Assembly: GCF_037975245.1 (NCBI RefSeq)
Contig: NC_092567.1
Span: 11,389,876 to 11,437,375, forward strand
Origin: Apostichopus japonicus
Taxonomy: Eukaryota; Echinodermata; Holothuroidea; Aspidochirotida; Stichopodidae
Length of the DNA stretch: 47,500 bases
Direction: 5' to 3'
In this document: positions 1 to 12,800 of the stretch, piece after piece
How positions within the stretch are numbered: position 1 is the first letter of the stretch
Layout: each line of letters begins with the position of its first letter
Made by a program: the position numbers and the translations under genes
The notes under the pieces: model-generated
What the model was told of the DNA's origin: nothing
The model's database searches: none
What the model saw: only the letters and a program-made list of their open reading frames with translations

Positions 1-289
1 CCTCTCGCATTCCAACGTAACAACAGTTTGGACTAGCTGCGTGAGTCCCAGTTGCAGTTCGATTGTTTGAAAAAGTACTCACAATGAAAATGTTTCACTT
101 GAAAATTGCGGTAAACATCGAGAAATGTACCACTTAGCTAGATTCCATTGTTCAGGTAAAGCTTCACAAGGAACGTGGTAGCTATAAGATCATGACTTCA
201 GTTCTTGTGGAATCATATACATTCAAGGCGAACCACTAGAGTTGACTGTCAAAAGGTACAAGGGAGCCCAATGGTTAGTATACGTTCAG

Positions 290-431
290 CCCGAGAAGTG
301 CCATTTCCGGTGATCTGGGGGGGGTATCAAAACCAGAAATTTTCTTGTACGCTCCGAGCCAACCGATGGTGGCGCTCCGCTTAGATAGTAATTCGCGCCC
401 CCCGGGTTAGAAAATCCTGGATACGCGCCTG
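290..431. repeat. Diverged partial copy of the hAT-like MITE family
   Basis: This stretch resembles the 3' half of the complete element at 6959-7328. Shared blocks in the same order are CATTTCCGG(T/C)GATCT, GTACGCTCCG(A/C)GCCAAC, GGTGGCGCT(C/G)CGCTTAGATAG and a C-rich run. It ends near 431 with TGGATACGCGCCTG, which resembles the terminus CTAGCTCCGCCACTG of the complete copy. The 5' half and any target duplication are not visible, so the copy looks truncated or old. No coding capacity is seen in the first 640 bases. Confidence 0.5.
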
Positions 432-639
432 CAATAGGCGCTTCACGGGTCGCATACCGCTTGGTAATCCCTTCAATCGTACCGCCAATCTTAAAAATCT
501 TTTGTATGGATGCGTGATAAAGTTTGCAATTGTTACGTGATTTTCGGCAAGCAAATGTTGCGGTCTATTTCGGGAATAAAGTGATGTGAAGACGCACCGT
601 TGCGACTGCGTAATTGGCATTACAAAAACGGTTAAACTT

Positions 640-713
640 ATACGATGTACGGCGGACGTTTATCCGGCCGTTCGGTCGGTTAACCGGTTAACCGTTTAAC
701 CGTTACAGCCCTA
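640..713 (-). repeat. hAT-like transposon terminus with GGTTAACC palindromes
   Basis: Read on the minus strand from 713, the sequence starts TAGGGCTGTAACGGTTAAAC and runs into overlapping GGTTAACC palindromes. Many animal hAT elements start with TAGGGCTG(C/T)AACG, so this is probably one end of such an element. No partner inverted terminus was found in the window. The end at 713 lies only about 9 bases before the start of the duplicated block at 722. Confidence 0.35.
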
Positions 714-721
714 ATACGTTG

Positions 722-2235
722 TTATGCGCGATTCCGGATTGACATATACGATAGAGGTTAATGTACACGCCGATTGTTGAGTAATTGTCGTGTGCTTCGT
801 CGACAAGCGGTAAGATTATTTTCGGGGTACAAATTAGAAACTAGAACTTGATCCAAGTTAGAACTTAGCTAGACAAGGACTTCACAGTAGGGTGAAATGT
901 GAATATCTTCTAAATAGAAAACGTTATAAGTTTGATTTAGCGAAATTTTCATTTGAACAGTCCCATATTCAAAATGCGTGTCATAACCAATGAACGTTAC
1001 TTAAACAGGCGCATTCGTAAAAAATCGTTACAAACGCTTTCACGCCATCAGTGAATACATTTAGTAACTGGTGTTTCCCTGCTATTGTATAAAGTATGAC
1101 CTCTGCCTCGGTTGGATACATGTAAATAGATTTGTTATGCTACTGCGTTACCTGCAGAAATGACTCATATTTTAGTAAAGCTTTCAAATAAAAGTAAACA
1201 GTTTATAATGTGAGCCAAATTCTCAAATCACAACGTATGGCACATCAGTTGTACGACAGGTTTAACACGGTGATCACGATAATACACGACGTAGTGGATG
1301 TGTTTCTCCAAATAGCTTTGTATATCGGATTGATGTCTGCACAATTTGAATATGTTGACTGGTTTTGTAATGGAATTCCCATATTGTCACGTTGACGTTA
1401 GATTTGGAAAGACTTGATCTATTGCTATGGCATTGTATGTTCATCAACACTTCCTCAACCAAACAGTTGAACATCACCTCCCATTCCAGGACCATTCGAT
1501 ACTAGAACCAATTATCAAGGATTGAATATAACAATGAAGGATTTCCATATTATTGAAACTTAAAGTGATTGAGTCAACGATATTTACTCCAGAACAAAGG
1601 ACATCCAATTAAACCCTGATTAGGTAAGTAAATAAGGTTAATATATTGTACTTATAAATGGAGGAATTAACGGAGGGAGGTATAGTGCAGGACCTGCTGA
1701 CAAACGGGGATTCCACCACTCCCCCTTCCCCCTACACACACACGTACACGCTAGACTGTATTAGGTGTCGATTTGTATTCAAGTTATTCTATTTGGAGTG
1801 AGTTTGTGTATGTGTGATTTCCCTTTGTTGTTGATTTTGAACTCACCTATCTGGTTCACTTTCTTCTTTGTTTTTTGTTAACAACCTGCACTAATTTGAG
1901 CATTTATTGCTCTACACGTAGACCGTTTTGCATTCCCGTTGCGGATTAGAGAAATTTTATTTGGGCGATTGTGTCTAGGAACTTAGGGAAAAAAAGTTTC
2001 ACAGGTCCCTTCGAGAGTAAACGTTACCCCCCCCCCCCCCACACCCGACTCATCCGCCGTATATTAAATAGGTAACGTGCATTTTGTTTGGTAAGGCACA
2101 TATCAACAACTAACACACCCTGAACAACAAACCCTGTACTTGTACAAGTACCTTGGAATTTTATAAAGTTATTATATTGTACTAATCAATGAAGGAATTA
2201 AGGAAGGTACGGATAGTGCAAGACCTGATAGCCAG
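722..2235. repeat. Direct repeat copy A (paralogous to 5993-7665)
   Basis: Copy A aligns by eye with copy B over most of its length. Shared landmarks include GCGATTCCG, TGAGTAATTGTCG, TGCGTGTCATAACCAA, GACCTCTGCCTCGGTTGGAT, TCAAATCACAACGTATGGCA and CCACTCCCCC. A 61-codon frame at 1210-1395 matches a longer frame in copy B, but it has no ATG in frame and is broken by an indel, so I do not call it a gene. A sub-block near 1636-1700 (TATTGTACT..AGGAATTAA..TATAGTGCA) recurs near 2168-2230. The copy could be a segmental duplication or part of an unrecognised element. LTR features such as TG..CA ends or an internal gag-pol are not visible. Confidence 0.75.
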
Positions 2236-4194
2236 GCAAAAGACTTGTACCCCAGTCCCCTCCCATCAAAGTATTAAAAAACAACATGTCATGGATTATG
2301 GCTTGTTCAAGAAAATCTACTCTTCTTCGGAGCGTATATTATTACAGCAAAACCAATTATAATGTGCTTAAACTCCGTAGCGGTTGCCATGATACAATTA
2401 TTCCGTCTGACGTCACTGTGTCTATACTTCTCTATTACAATTATTGTTTCTTTGTGGCAACAAATTCGCATCAGTGGTTTCAATTGTTCAAGTTTATCAA
2501 GTATTTTCTGCATACGAAACTTACCCGACTACTACTTTTGTAAAAATACCCTGTCTTCGCTATGCCAGATATTGTACACTGCAATATGCTGGAAGCAAAA
2601 TGTCTTTATTGTGAATACAGTTATTGTAAGATTAGTTTCTGCAAGCTCTAAATCCAGACCTACATAGCTAGGTCTTCTCAATTACTGGAGAAGTTCAATA
2701 CACTGAACTACTTAATCCACACTAATCACCATTGCTTACAATCTATAGTGTACACTTTCAGGGAGGATTGTTTCCACTGATGTGCTATCACTCTGGTCAT
2801 AGACTAGTCATTAATCGAATTTTACGAAGACAATATTTGTACTAGGAACGTAAATTCATGGTGTGTGTAGGATCAAAATCAAAAGAAAACCGCTGCGAGA
2901 GAACACGAAATACTTAATACTACTGTAGTCTATAGCCAATGGATCCCCAACACAGTTCTGGGATTCAAACAAAAGCCATTGAATTCGTCGTTCTCACGTT
3001 TTTTTTTTTATGGAACTAGAAATCTAAACAAGCAAGTAGTTGGGGAGAGACTAAAAGAACGAAGTCTGTTTTTCTTTACATAATGGCCAGTAAACGGTTT
3101 AGTAAATTTAATTTGGTTTTAAAAGCAATGATTGCAATATTGTATTCGAAATTGAGGTCGAATGACTGTCACGCAAATATGTTTACTTATAGATTATTTA
3201 CACAGTCGAACCAAATGCTAAATACATGATCATTTTGTGTGTGCTATCAGGAGAATGATCGAGGTTCTACTTATTTAAATCTTAAAGCATCTTTTTGAGT
3301 CCTTTCTATGATTTTCTCAACCTCATTGACCCCACGATGACATAACGACATACACACCTAGCTTATCTATTCAAATCTAACTTCAAGTGGTGGTATAAGG
3401 TCGAATGATTTACAAATTTGAACGTTGTTTCTCTCGATGATATTTTCCGTTAGGTTCGCAATAAGCCCCGCCTATAACATGAATATTTAAATTATTTGAA
3501 CGTCATGGAATAATGAGGTAAATAATTTCACTTTGCCGACGTCGTAAGCAATCCAGTACACCAATGTATACTACAACACCATGCTCTATTTATGTGCCTT
3601 GAGTATGGCTGTGATAACGACTCAGCTTTTTCTGATTGTGAATGAATCTTTTTTAAGCAACAGCTTATAAATAAACTTGTCAGTTATTCACTCATTGGTT
3701 GGATTCAAACTAGTGGATTTGGGGAACTGTATGCGATTGCTTTTAAATGAGAAATTTGTCGGAAGACTCTTAACTTATATCTGCAGAAGTCATTTATTAC
3801 TCGCCAATTGGTGCTCTAGGTAGGGAAGAACTTAGCTAATATTTTAGTTTGATGTTTTGTGATGAATTTATGTAAAAACACTCGACGGACATGTCAATAG
3901 GGTGGGAAAACGGCGACAAAACGCAAAAAGCTGCTTTAAGAAGTTATAACAACTTGCAAGCAAAATACCGATTACAGTAGTATCCCACCCCGCTGAAGAA
4001 GGCTAAATGGGGTGGGGGCGGGGAATTCGAGAAACATCTTTTCTGTTGCTGAGATATAAATGTTTGAGTTTAGTTATAAAAAAGAAAAGTACTGATTGTG
4101 CAATAACCTATCACGTCACAACATTATGCACCTTAAATTGTCTTTGTTTTCTGTTATAATTGAAAGAGGCTTACTTAACCTTTAGTAGGGTAAG
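2236..4194. other. No gene recognised
   Basis: AT-rich sequence with short chance frames only, for example 2286-2667, where several frames overlap on both strands and none has a recognisable domain. I see no RNA gene, exon with good splice borders or clear repeat. Confidence 0.5.
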
Positions 4195-4290
4195 GGGACC
4201 AGACGTCCCCGATTTTCGGGGACAGTCCCCGATTACAGTGTGCTGTCCCCGATGAACAAGTGCCCCCGAAAATGTCTCCGATTCGTCAAA
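4195..4290. repeat. GTCCCCGA inverted-repeat fragment, probable DNA-transposon end
   Basis: The motif GTCCCCGAT and its complement ATCGGGGAC or near matches recur at short intervals (GACGTCCCCGATTTTCGGGGACAG, given here only as a fold-back pair around TTTT, then GTCCCCGATTACAG and CTGTCCCCGATG). Similar GACCAGACGTCCC..CGGGACAG segments occur at the ends of animal DNA transposons. No opposite end or target duplication was identified, so family and limits are uncertain. Confidence 0.35.
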
Positions 4291-5992
4291 ATGTTCAGGA
4301 ATTTCGAAAATATTATTAGTACAATAATTGTATAAAAAAAAATTAGTCAAGTGTGCAGTCGCAGAACGGAACTTATAACCAGTATTTCAGGTGGGCCAGT
4401 GTAAAGTAGAAACACTGTTAAAATATGCTAGCTCGATCTAGCCTAGCACTCTTTCGACCGTATAATTGGCAACTACGGCGACACAACCACAGTTATATTG
4501 TGAGCATAACCACTCACAAGCTCTCAAAGAATCACGTAAAGTAAATGAATTTCATGTGAGAAAAAGCTACATTTTTGAAAATAAACTTGATTAAAACAGT
4601 GCTTCTAAGTATCACCATTTTACATCTAAGACACCCCCTCCCCTTAGACCCCTCCCCATATCAGTCACGCAATAAATGTCCATGGTTCCAGTCAGGAAAA
4701 TATGGTCACCTTATAGTAGGACCATATAATTTAGTAATTTACAAAAGTCGTACCTATCGACCAACTCTTTCCGCGTTCCATACGCATATGACTTGTGATA
4801 AATAACTGAATTATGAAACAGACACAGCAGACAGGCTGTTATGCGTATTATAGTATAATAATGACTCGGATCGTGTCTCGAAAAGTTGGGGGTTCGTGGA
4901 CAACTGTGACATCCACAGGGGGTTCGTGGGGGAATAAAGTTAGGGAAACCCTGGTTTAATGTTTAAGCAGGGGGGGGGTCCCTGGTATGTGCGATAGTCT
5001 GTGTATCTAGGGGTATCAATGTATTGTTGGCTGGAAGAGAGTTGGTTCTTGCTGCCGGGGTTTATGTTAACAGTCTGGTGGACATGTTTGTCTCTGAACT
5101 TAGTATACGGGGAAGTAACCATAGACGGATAGACCGTGGGGCGGGGTTCAGCTCATATATGTAGCAGGGTAGAGAGCGTTGCGGCTTGTTTTTGGTTTCT
5201 GATATGTGTCAATGCTATCGGATATGTCGTAATTGGTCAGTTACTCGTGCATAGGATTCTACACAGTTACGGGGTCGTTTATATTGCTATGCGAGTAGCG
5301 TTTTTATACATTAATTTGGTATACATTAAGAACAAGTTGCCAGGCCGAATCCTTGCCGAATTTTATAGCGTTTGTCAGAGGCAATGTTTTAGAAGTTATT
5401 TTGGGTCTTCTGCAAAAGACATATGGATCGGATTGATGCACTCTGCAGCTGCGTTGCGTACACTGCTTGTGCGGTTACAAGGCCGTTGCAGCGTAGGGTT
5501 CACGGGCTGACGCGGTCCATCGTTAACTGCGCTGCGTTGCCTTTGACGAATTCATCATTTGCTGCGCTGCGTTGTCTATAGCGCAATGCCGACAGTTAAA
5601 CGCGATGATAGGCAACTTGCGCATTACAGAATAGTTGTGCCGGGATAGGGTTAGTTTATGTACGTTATCCGTGTGCCGTGTTTTAGTCGTTGGGGTATTC
5701 CTACTTATATATATATTTATTTGTTTGTCACACTGGGAAAGATGTACTACAGGTACAGTGTAAAAAGACAAGTATATATACTTATAAATCTCAGGATGCA
5801 CTGTTAGTGTATTTTATTCAACGGTGTTCTCGATTCTATCCTTACCACCCCCCCCCACCCCACACCTTACTTATCAACCGACTACGCTACAACATAACTG
5901 GAACGGACAGCGTTAAAATACATTCAATGAGTACTATACAAGCGTTTCAGTGTCACAAGGGGGCACGTCACGGGGTTGGAACGTTTTTTTAC
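4291..5992. other. No gene recognised; minor local repeats
   Basis: The stretch holds two copies of GGGGGTTCGTGG near 4888 and 4919, two copies of GCTGCGTTG-type motifs near 5528 and 5560, and several G or C runs. The 124-codon frame at 5136-5510 starts with GTG, matches no family I know and overlaps frames on the other strand, so I treat it as chance. Confidence 0.45.
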
Positions 5993-7665
5993 GCGATTCC
6001 GCATTGAAATATTTGGTCAAGGTTAACGTATACGACGATGGCTGAGTAATTGTCGGGTGGCTCGTCGACAAGTACAAAGGAGCTCTAGTACTTGATCCAA
6101 GCTAACACTTAGCTAGGCAAGGACTTCATAGTGCGATGATCTATGTGATTTAAGTTCTAAATATAACCGTTATAGTAGGTTCAATTTAGCGAGAATCTCA
6201 TTGAACCGTACCCATATGCAAAGTGCGTGTCATAACCAAAATTCGTTACTTAAAACAGGACGATTCTAAAAGGCGTTATAAAAGCTTTCACGTCATCAGT
6301 GTATACAGTATATAGTAACTGACGTTTCCCTGCTATAGTATAAGTAGTATGACCTCTGCCTCGGTTGGATAATTATGAATAGATTTGTTATGTTACAACG
6401 TTTACTGAAGAAAGGACCCATATTTTACAGGTTTTTTGAAATAAAAGTAAACAGTATGTAAGTGTGATACAATTACTCAAATCACAACGTATGGCACATC
6501 AGTTGTACGACAGGTTTAACACGGCGATCACGGTAATACACGAAGTAGTGGATGTGTTTCTCCAAATAGATTTGTACATCGGATTGATGTCTGCACAATT
6601 TGGATTTATTGACTGGGTTTTTGTAAAGGAATTCCGATACAGTCACATTGTCCTTAGATTAAAAAGGCTTGATATATTGCTATGGCATTGTGTTCATCAC
6701 CTCTTCCAGAAACAAACAGTTGGAAATCACCTCCCATTCCAGGACCATTCGACACCAAGAATTCAAGGATTGAATATAACAATAAAGAACTCCCATATTA
6801 TTGAAACTAAAGGTCTTTGAGTCAATGTTATTTACACCAGAACAAAGGACATCCAATTTAAGTAAATAAGTAAATAAGGTTAATAGATTGTACTAATAAA
6901 TGGAGGAATTAAGTGAGGTAGGTATAGTGCAAGACCTGGTGACATAGAGGGAATCCACCAGTGGCGGAGCGTCCATACAGTCAGGGGGCGGATGCCCCCC
7001 CCCCTGACGGACTCAAATGGACTGCTGGCGCCCTTTTCAGCTTTTTACTACTTTTTATTTATTCGCAATTATTGACTTTTTTATTGCGCTCTCATCTACC
7101 TATTGACATTTGTCACATTTTGTTGGCGATGACACCTATTTATTCCCGTTTATCTGCAAATTAGCAAGGCCCGGAAAGGGTCATTTCCGGCGATCTAGGG
7201 AGTACCTTTACTCAAAAAATGTCGGTACGCTCCGCGCCAACCTGGGGTGGCGCTGCGCTTAGATAGTGTTGAACGCCCCTACAGACCATTCTCGCCCCCC
7301 TTGACCAATACCCCTAGCTCCGCCACTGGAATCCACCACTCCCCCCTACACACACACACACAAAACAGACACGCTAGACTGTATATAGACCCCATTTAGT
7401 GTCAATTTGTATCCGAGTTGTTCCATTTTAGGTACATTGTGTGTATGTGACTTGCATTTGCTGTTGATTTTGAACCCTCCTATGTGGTGTGCTTTCTTCT
7501 TTGTTTAACAATAAATATATTCTAATCAATTAAGGAATTAAAAAAGTAAGTCAACGTACCCACAACTTCCTACAGTACATAGGTCACGTGTCACCAGTCG
7601 GATGAGACAGCTATCTACAACTAGAAAACCTATACTTGCACAGGTACCTTGAAAGAATATGAAGT
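5993..7665. repeat. Direct repeat copy B (paralogous to 722-2235)
   Basis: Copy B has the same landmarks as copy A at an offset of about 5.25-5.27 kb. It differs by many substitutions, small indels and the 370-bp insertion at 6959-7328. A 118-codon frame at 6464-6820 is open here but starts with GTG and is broken in copy A, which argues against a conserved protein. The right part (TATCTACAACTA..CAGGTACCTTG) matches copy A around 2100-2155, while the AGGAATTAA block lies before it rather than after, so the right ends have been rearranged. Confidence 0.75.
6959..7328. mobile_element. Non-autonomous hAT-like MITE, 370 bp, with 8-bp TSD
   Basis: The ends are inverted repeats: CAGTGGCGGAGC on the left and GCTCCGCCACTG on the right. 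The element is flanked by an exact 8-base direct repeat, GAATCCAC at 6951-6958 and again at 7329-7336. Eight-base duplications and CAG-type termini are hallmarks of the hAT superfamily, which moves by cut and paste. There is no transposase frame, so it would depend on a partner element. The paralogous position in copy A, near 1710-1717, has a single GATTCCAC followed directly by CACTCCCCC: an unoccupied site. A diverged relative lies at 290-431. Confidence 0.88.
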
Positions 7666-9829
7666 CAACATATTGTAATTTGTTCCTCACCACTACCCCA
7701 ATGATATTGTAACGTGACGTATGATGGGTAATAACATCCCCTGTAAAGACTTTTGGTAGTGGAATCTTTCTTTTGTGTTCACTGTGGTAACCTCTGTATT
7801 AAGCTGTCTGTATTATGTGCGTGTATTTGTCCCTTCACAGAATTTGCAGTTTAAAGCTTCTATAAAAACTATACCTAACTACATGTCCTCAAGTTCTATT
7901 TCGATGTAGCCGTCCTCACAACAACTAGTGCATTTAAAATTAATGTTTAGAGTCGAGGATTAATTCGCATTAAGTAGAAGCTCACTATGCAGGTTATACC
8001 TAAGTACCTGCGACAAAAATAAAGGTTGAATGGCACATTGCTACGATCCGCATGTAAAATATAGTTTTACTTTCTGAGAAGGTACCAGATATATGACGTA
8101 CATGTGAGCATGCGTACATGCTGTAAATACGGTGATACGACCTTAATCGATGTTGGTGACCATATAGCCATATTGGCCCTTCACTATATTGATATAGCGG
8201 GGAACATTTACATGTGGCTCAGGCGACGAATATATTGTATTCAAGAGACAAAACTAGTGTAAGTTAACATTCCAGCGGTATGTTAGAGTTATCACTTACA
8301 TACTTATGTAAGGTACTAACTGAGATGGCGACAATTTAATAAAAAATATTTATGTTTTTTTCAAAACAAATGTTTACAACCTTCTGTAATTTAAAAAGAA
8401 GTATGGCTGCTAAAAAGGATCATAAGGGCAAGGGCGAGAGGAGATGGAAGAAATGGAATTAACACCGTTATCTCGCGTATGTCTAATGCACGAGAAAAAC
8501 AAATATCTCAAATAGAAGGTTACATGAGCTTCTGTAGCGTTGCTGCTCTTGTGTAAACAAGACAGCAATCCGTACACAATCCTACGAACATCTGTGTGTA
8601 GTCATGCATACAACCAATGTATGGTCCATTAATCTTTACAGTGGTGTGTAATTCGCTATTTCTGCTACTGTACATTTTAATCTTGATGCTAGACACATTA
8701 GAATCACACCCTCCATTTCCTCATAGAATATATATAATTATGATACACACACAGTAATAGCAAAATATTCTCTTCCAAAGGAAAGTAAATACCAAAACTG
8801 AATCATTCCTTCCTTATTCACGTTGTATATATTATCAGTATTTTCCTTATCTCATAGTCCTTGTCTTCCATTATATATCTCTGATCCTAACATAATTTTG
8901 TCACTATATTTTCCGATCGACTCGATTTTACCTGATGATACCCGGGAAAGTCGTGGTAATAGAGCTTTACGTGTATTTTGGTGTGTTTTACTGACAAGTC
9001 ACTGCAAGATATGATACGGAATGCTTATATTACTAGACACTATTTCAATGCCTTTTATGTTGGTTGCGTCTGCCACAATACTAATACCAGGGGGACAAAC
9101 TTTCAACGGCTGAACGAACACGATTACGAACAAGATATCAACATAAAAGTAACTCATAATACTATTTACAACTTCAATATTGTTAAATACCATAACAACT
9201 ACGTTAGGTTTTTCACCAACGTAGGTTGACGCGACTTTCTTTATTACATAATTTTGAGCTTTCTATCGGTTTACAGATTCCATCGGTTATGCGAGAAGTG
9301 CTGATCACCCCAGTTTTATAGAAAGTATCTGGCAGAAATATCTAACTGGTAAGTGAAGCAGTTGATGCTATAGTAGAAAATGTATTTAGTAAACTAACCA
9401 CACATATGGAAACTTTGTCTTTTCTGCTATGTAGTTCTGTTATGTGTCTTTTGGTGTGGTTTTTCCCCATATCTACTGGATTCTGCTATTAAATACTTTC
9501 AATTAGCAGCCTACTTTCTCCATAAATTTATTCAGTTATTTTCCAGCAACGCAAAATGCGTTGGCTCTCCATGAAAATCCATGTCGGAAAGGAAGACTTA
9601 AAAGAAAACAACTGTCGTTTGCCAATGGAGAATATTCAGAAAACACAAAATTAATGATAGTACCTAATCATAATTAATATTAGCAGAAACAGATTTTTAT
9701 GGAACTAAAACTGCGTATGTGAACATTGGCCTCTCCCCCCCATCCCCCAAAAAAGAGCTTGTTTGGTAAAAATACTGTTATTATAAAGAGACAGATATAT
9801 AAATAGATAGATATGTAGGTAGGAAGGTG
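7666..9829. other. No gene recognised
   Basis: AT-rich, low-complexity in places (TATATAT, ACACAC). Short frames at 8823-9229 overlap on both strands and carry no recognisable domain. I see no RNA gene, splice-bounded exon or element ends. Confidence 0.5.
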
Positions 9830-12800
9830 GACTGATGGATGGATGGATAGGATGGATGAATAGGATGGATGGATAGGATAGATGAATAGGATGGGTAGAA
9901 TGGATAGGATGGATAGACTGGTTGATAGTTGGGATGGATGGATATGATGAATGGCTGAATAGGATTGATGGATAGGATGAATGGATAGTATGAATGGATG
10001 GATGCATAAGATGAATGGATGGATAGGATGGATAGAATAGATAGGATGGATGCATAGGATGCATATGATAAATGGATAGGATGGATCGAATGGATAGGAT
10101 GGATGGATAGGATGGATGGATAGGATGGGTAAGATGGATAGGATAGATAGGATGGACGGATAGGATGGTGGGATGGATGGATAAGATTGATGTATGGATA
10201 GGATGGATGGATGGATGAATGGGTGGATGGATAGGATGGATGGATAGGATGGATGGATAGGATAGGTAAGATGGATAGGATAGATAGGATAGACGGATAG
10301 GATGGATGGATGGATGGATGGATGAATGGGTGGATGGATGGATAGGATGGATGGATGAATAGGATGGATGGATAGGATGAATGGCTGAATAGGTTGTTGG
10401 ATAGGATGAATGTATAGTATGAATGGATAGGATGGATGGATGGATATGGTTCATGGATGGATGGATAGGATGGATGGATAGGATGGATGGATAGGATGGA
10501 TGTATAGGATGGACGGACAGAATGGATGGGATGGATGGATGGATACGATTTATGTATGGATAGGATGGATGGATGGATGAATGGGTGGATGGATGGATGA
10601 ATAGGATGGATGGATAGGATTAATAGGATGGATGGATATGATAGAAAAGATGGATAGGATAGATAGGACGGACAGGATGGATTGGATGGATGGATGGATA
10701 AGATTGATGTATGGATAGGATGGACGAATGGGTGTATGGATAGGATGGATGGATAGGATGAATGGCTGAATAGGATTGATGGATATGATTAATGTATAGT
10801 ATGAATGGATAGGATGGATGGATGGATGGATGGATATGGTTCATGGATGGATGGATATGATGGATGGATAGGATCAATGTATAGGATGCATATGATGGAT
10901 GGATAGGATGGATTGCTAGGATGGGTAGGATGGATAGGATAGATAGGACGGACAGGATGGATGGGATGGATGTATGGAGAGGATGGATGGATGGATGGAT
11001 GAATGAATGGATGGGTGGATAGATGGATGGATGGATCGATGGATAGGATGGATGGATAGAATCGATGGATAGGATGGATGGATAGGATGGATGGATAGGA
11101 TAGGTAAGATGGATAGGATAGATAGGATAGACGGATAGGATGGATGGATGGATGGATGAATGGGTGGATGGATGGATAGGATGGATGGATGAATAGGATG
11201 GATGGATAGGATGAATGGCTGAATAGGTTGTTGGATAGGATGAATGTATAGTATGAATGGATAGGATGGATGGATGGATATGGTTCATAGATGGATGGAT
11301 AGGATGGATGGATATGATGGATGTATAGGATGGACGGACAGAATGGATGGGATGGATGGATGGATAAGATTTATGTATGGATAGGATGGATGGATGGATG
11401 AATGGGTGGATGGATGGATGGATAGGATGGATGGATAGGATTAATAGGATGGATGAATATGATAGAAAAGATGGATAGGATAGATAGGACGGACAGGATG
11501 GATGGGATGGATGGATGGATAAGATTGATGTATGGATAGGATGGACGAATGGGTGTATGGATAGGATGGATGGATAGGATGAATGGCTGAATAGGATTGA
11601 TGGATATGATTAATGTATAGTATGAATGGATAGGATGGATGGATGGATGGATATGATGGATGGATAGGATCGATGCATAGGATGCATATGATGGATGGAT
11701 AGGATGGATTGCTAGGATGGGTAGGATGGATAGGATAGACAGGACGGACAGGATGGATGGGATGGATGTATGGAGAGGATGGATGGATGAATGAATGGAT
11801 GGGTGGATAGATGGATGGATGGATAGGATGGACGGATAGGATGAATGGGATGGATGGATGGATAAGATTGATGTATGGATAGGATGGATGGATGGATGAA
11901 TGGGTGGATGGATGGATGGATGGATAGGATGGATGGATAGGATGGATGGATGGATAGGATGGATGGATATGTTAGGTAAGATGGATAGGATAGATATGAT
12001 GGACGGATCGGATGGATGGATGGATGGATGAATGGGTGGATGGATGGATGGATGGATAGGATGAATGGCTGAATAGGATTGATGGATATGATGAATGTAT
12101 AGTATGAATGGATATGATGGATGGATGGATATGGTTCATGGATGGATGGATATGATGGATGGATAGGAAGGATGTATAGGATACATATGATGGATGGATA
12201 GGATGGATTGATAGGATGGATGGATATAATGGATAGGATGGATGGATGGATGGATATGATGGATGGATAGGATCGATGTATAGGATGCATATGATGGATG
12301 GATAGGATGGATTGCTAGGATGGGTAGGATGGATAGGATAGATAGGACGGACAGAATGGATGGATGGATGAATGAATGGATGGGTGGATAGATGGATGGA
12401 TGGATCGATGGATAGGATGGATGGATAGAATCGATGGATAGGATGGATGGATAGGATGGATGGGTAGGATAGGTAAGATGGATAGGATAGATAGGATAGA
12501 CGGATATGATGAATGTATAGTATGAATGGATATGATGGATGGATGGATATGGTTCATGGATGGATGGATATGATGGATGGATAGGAAGGATGTATAGGAT
12601 ACATATGATGGATGGATGGATAGGATGGATTGATAGGATGGATGGATATAATGGATAGGATGGATGGATGGATATGATGGATGGATAGGATCGATGTATA
12701 GGATGCATATGATGGATGGATAGGATGGATTGCTAGGATGGGTAGGATGGATAGGATAGATAGGACGGACAGGATGGATGGGATGGATGTATGGAGAGGA

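Noticed and set aside
5136-5510. 124-codon hydrophobic frame
   Set aside because: It begins with GTG, matches no family I know and has no splice or promoter context; it is likely chance.
6464-6820. 118-codon frame conserved in part with 1210-1395
   Set aside because: It has no ATG start, and the other copy is disrupted by an indel. The similarity reflects the nucleotide duplication and extends well outside the frame.
722-7665. LTR retrotransposon with copies A and B as LTRs
   Set aside because: No TG..CA ends, primer-binding site, target duplication or gag-pol frame between the copies was found. It is kept only as a possibility in the finding.
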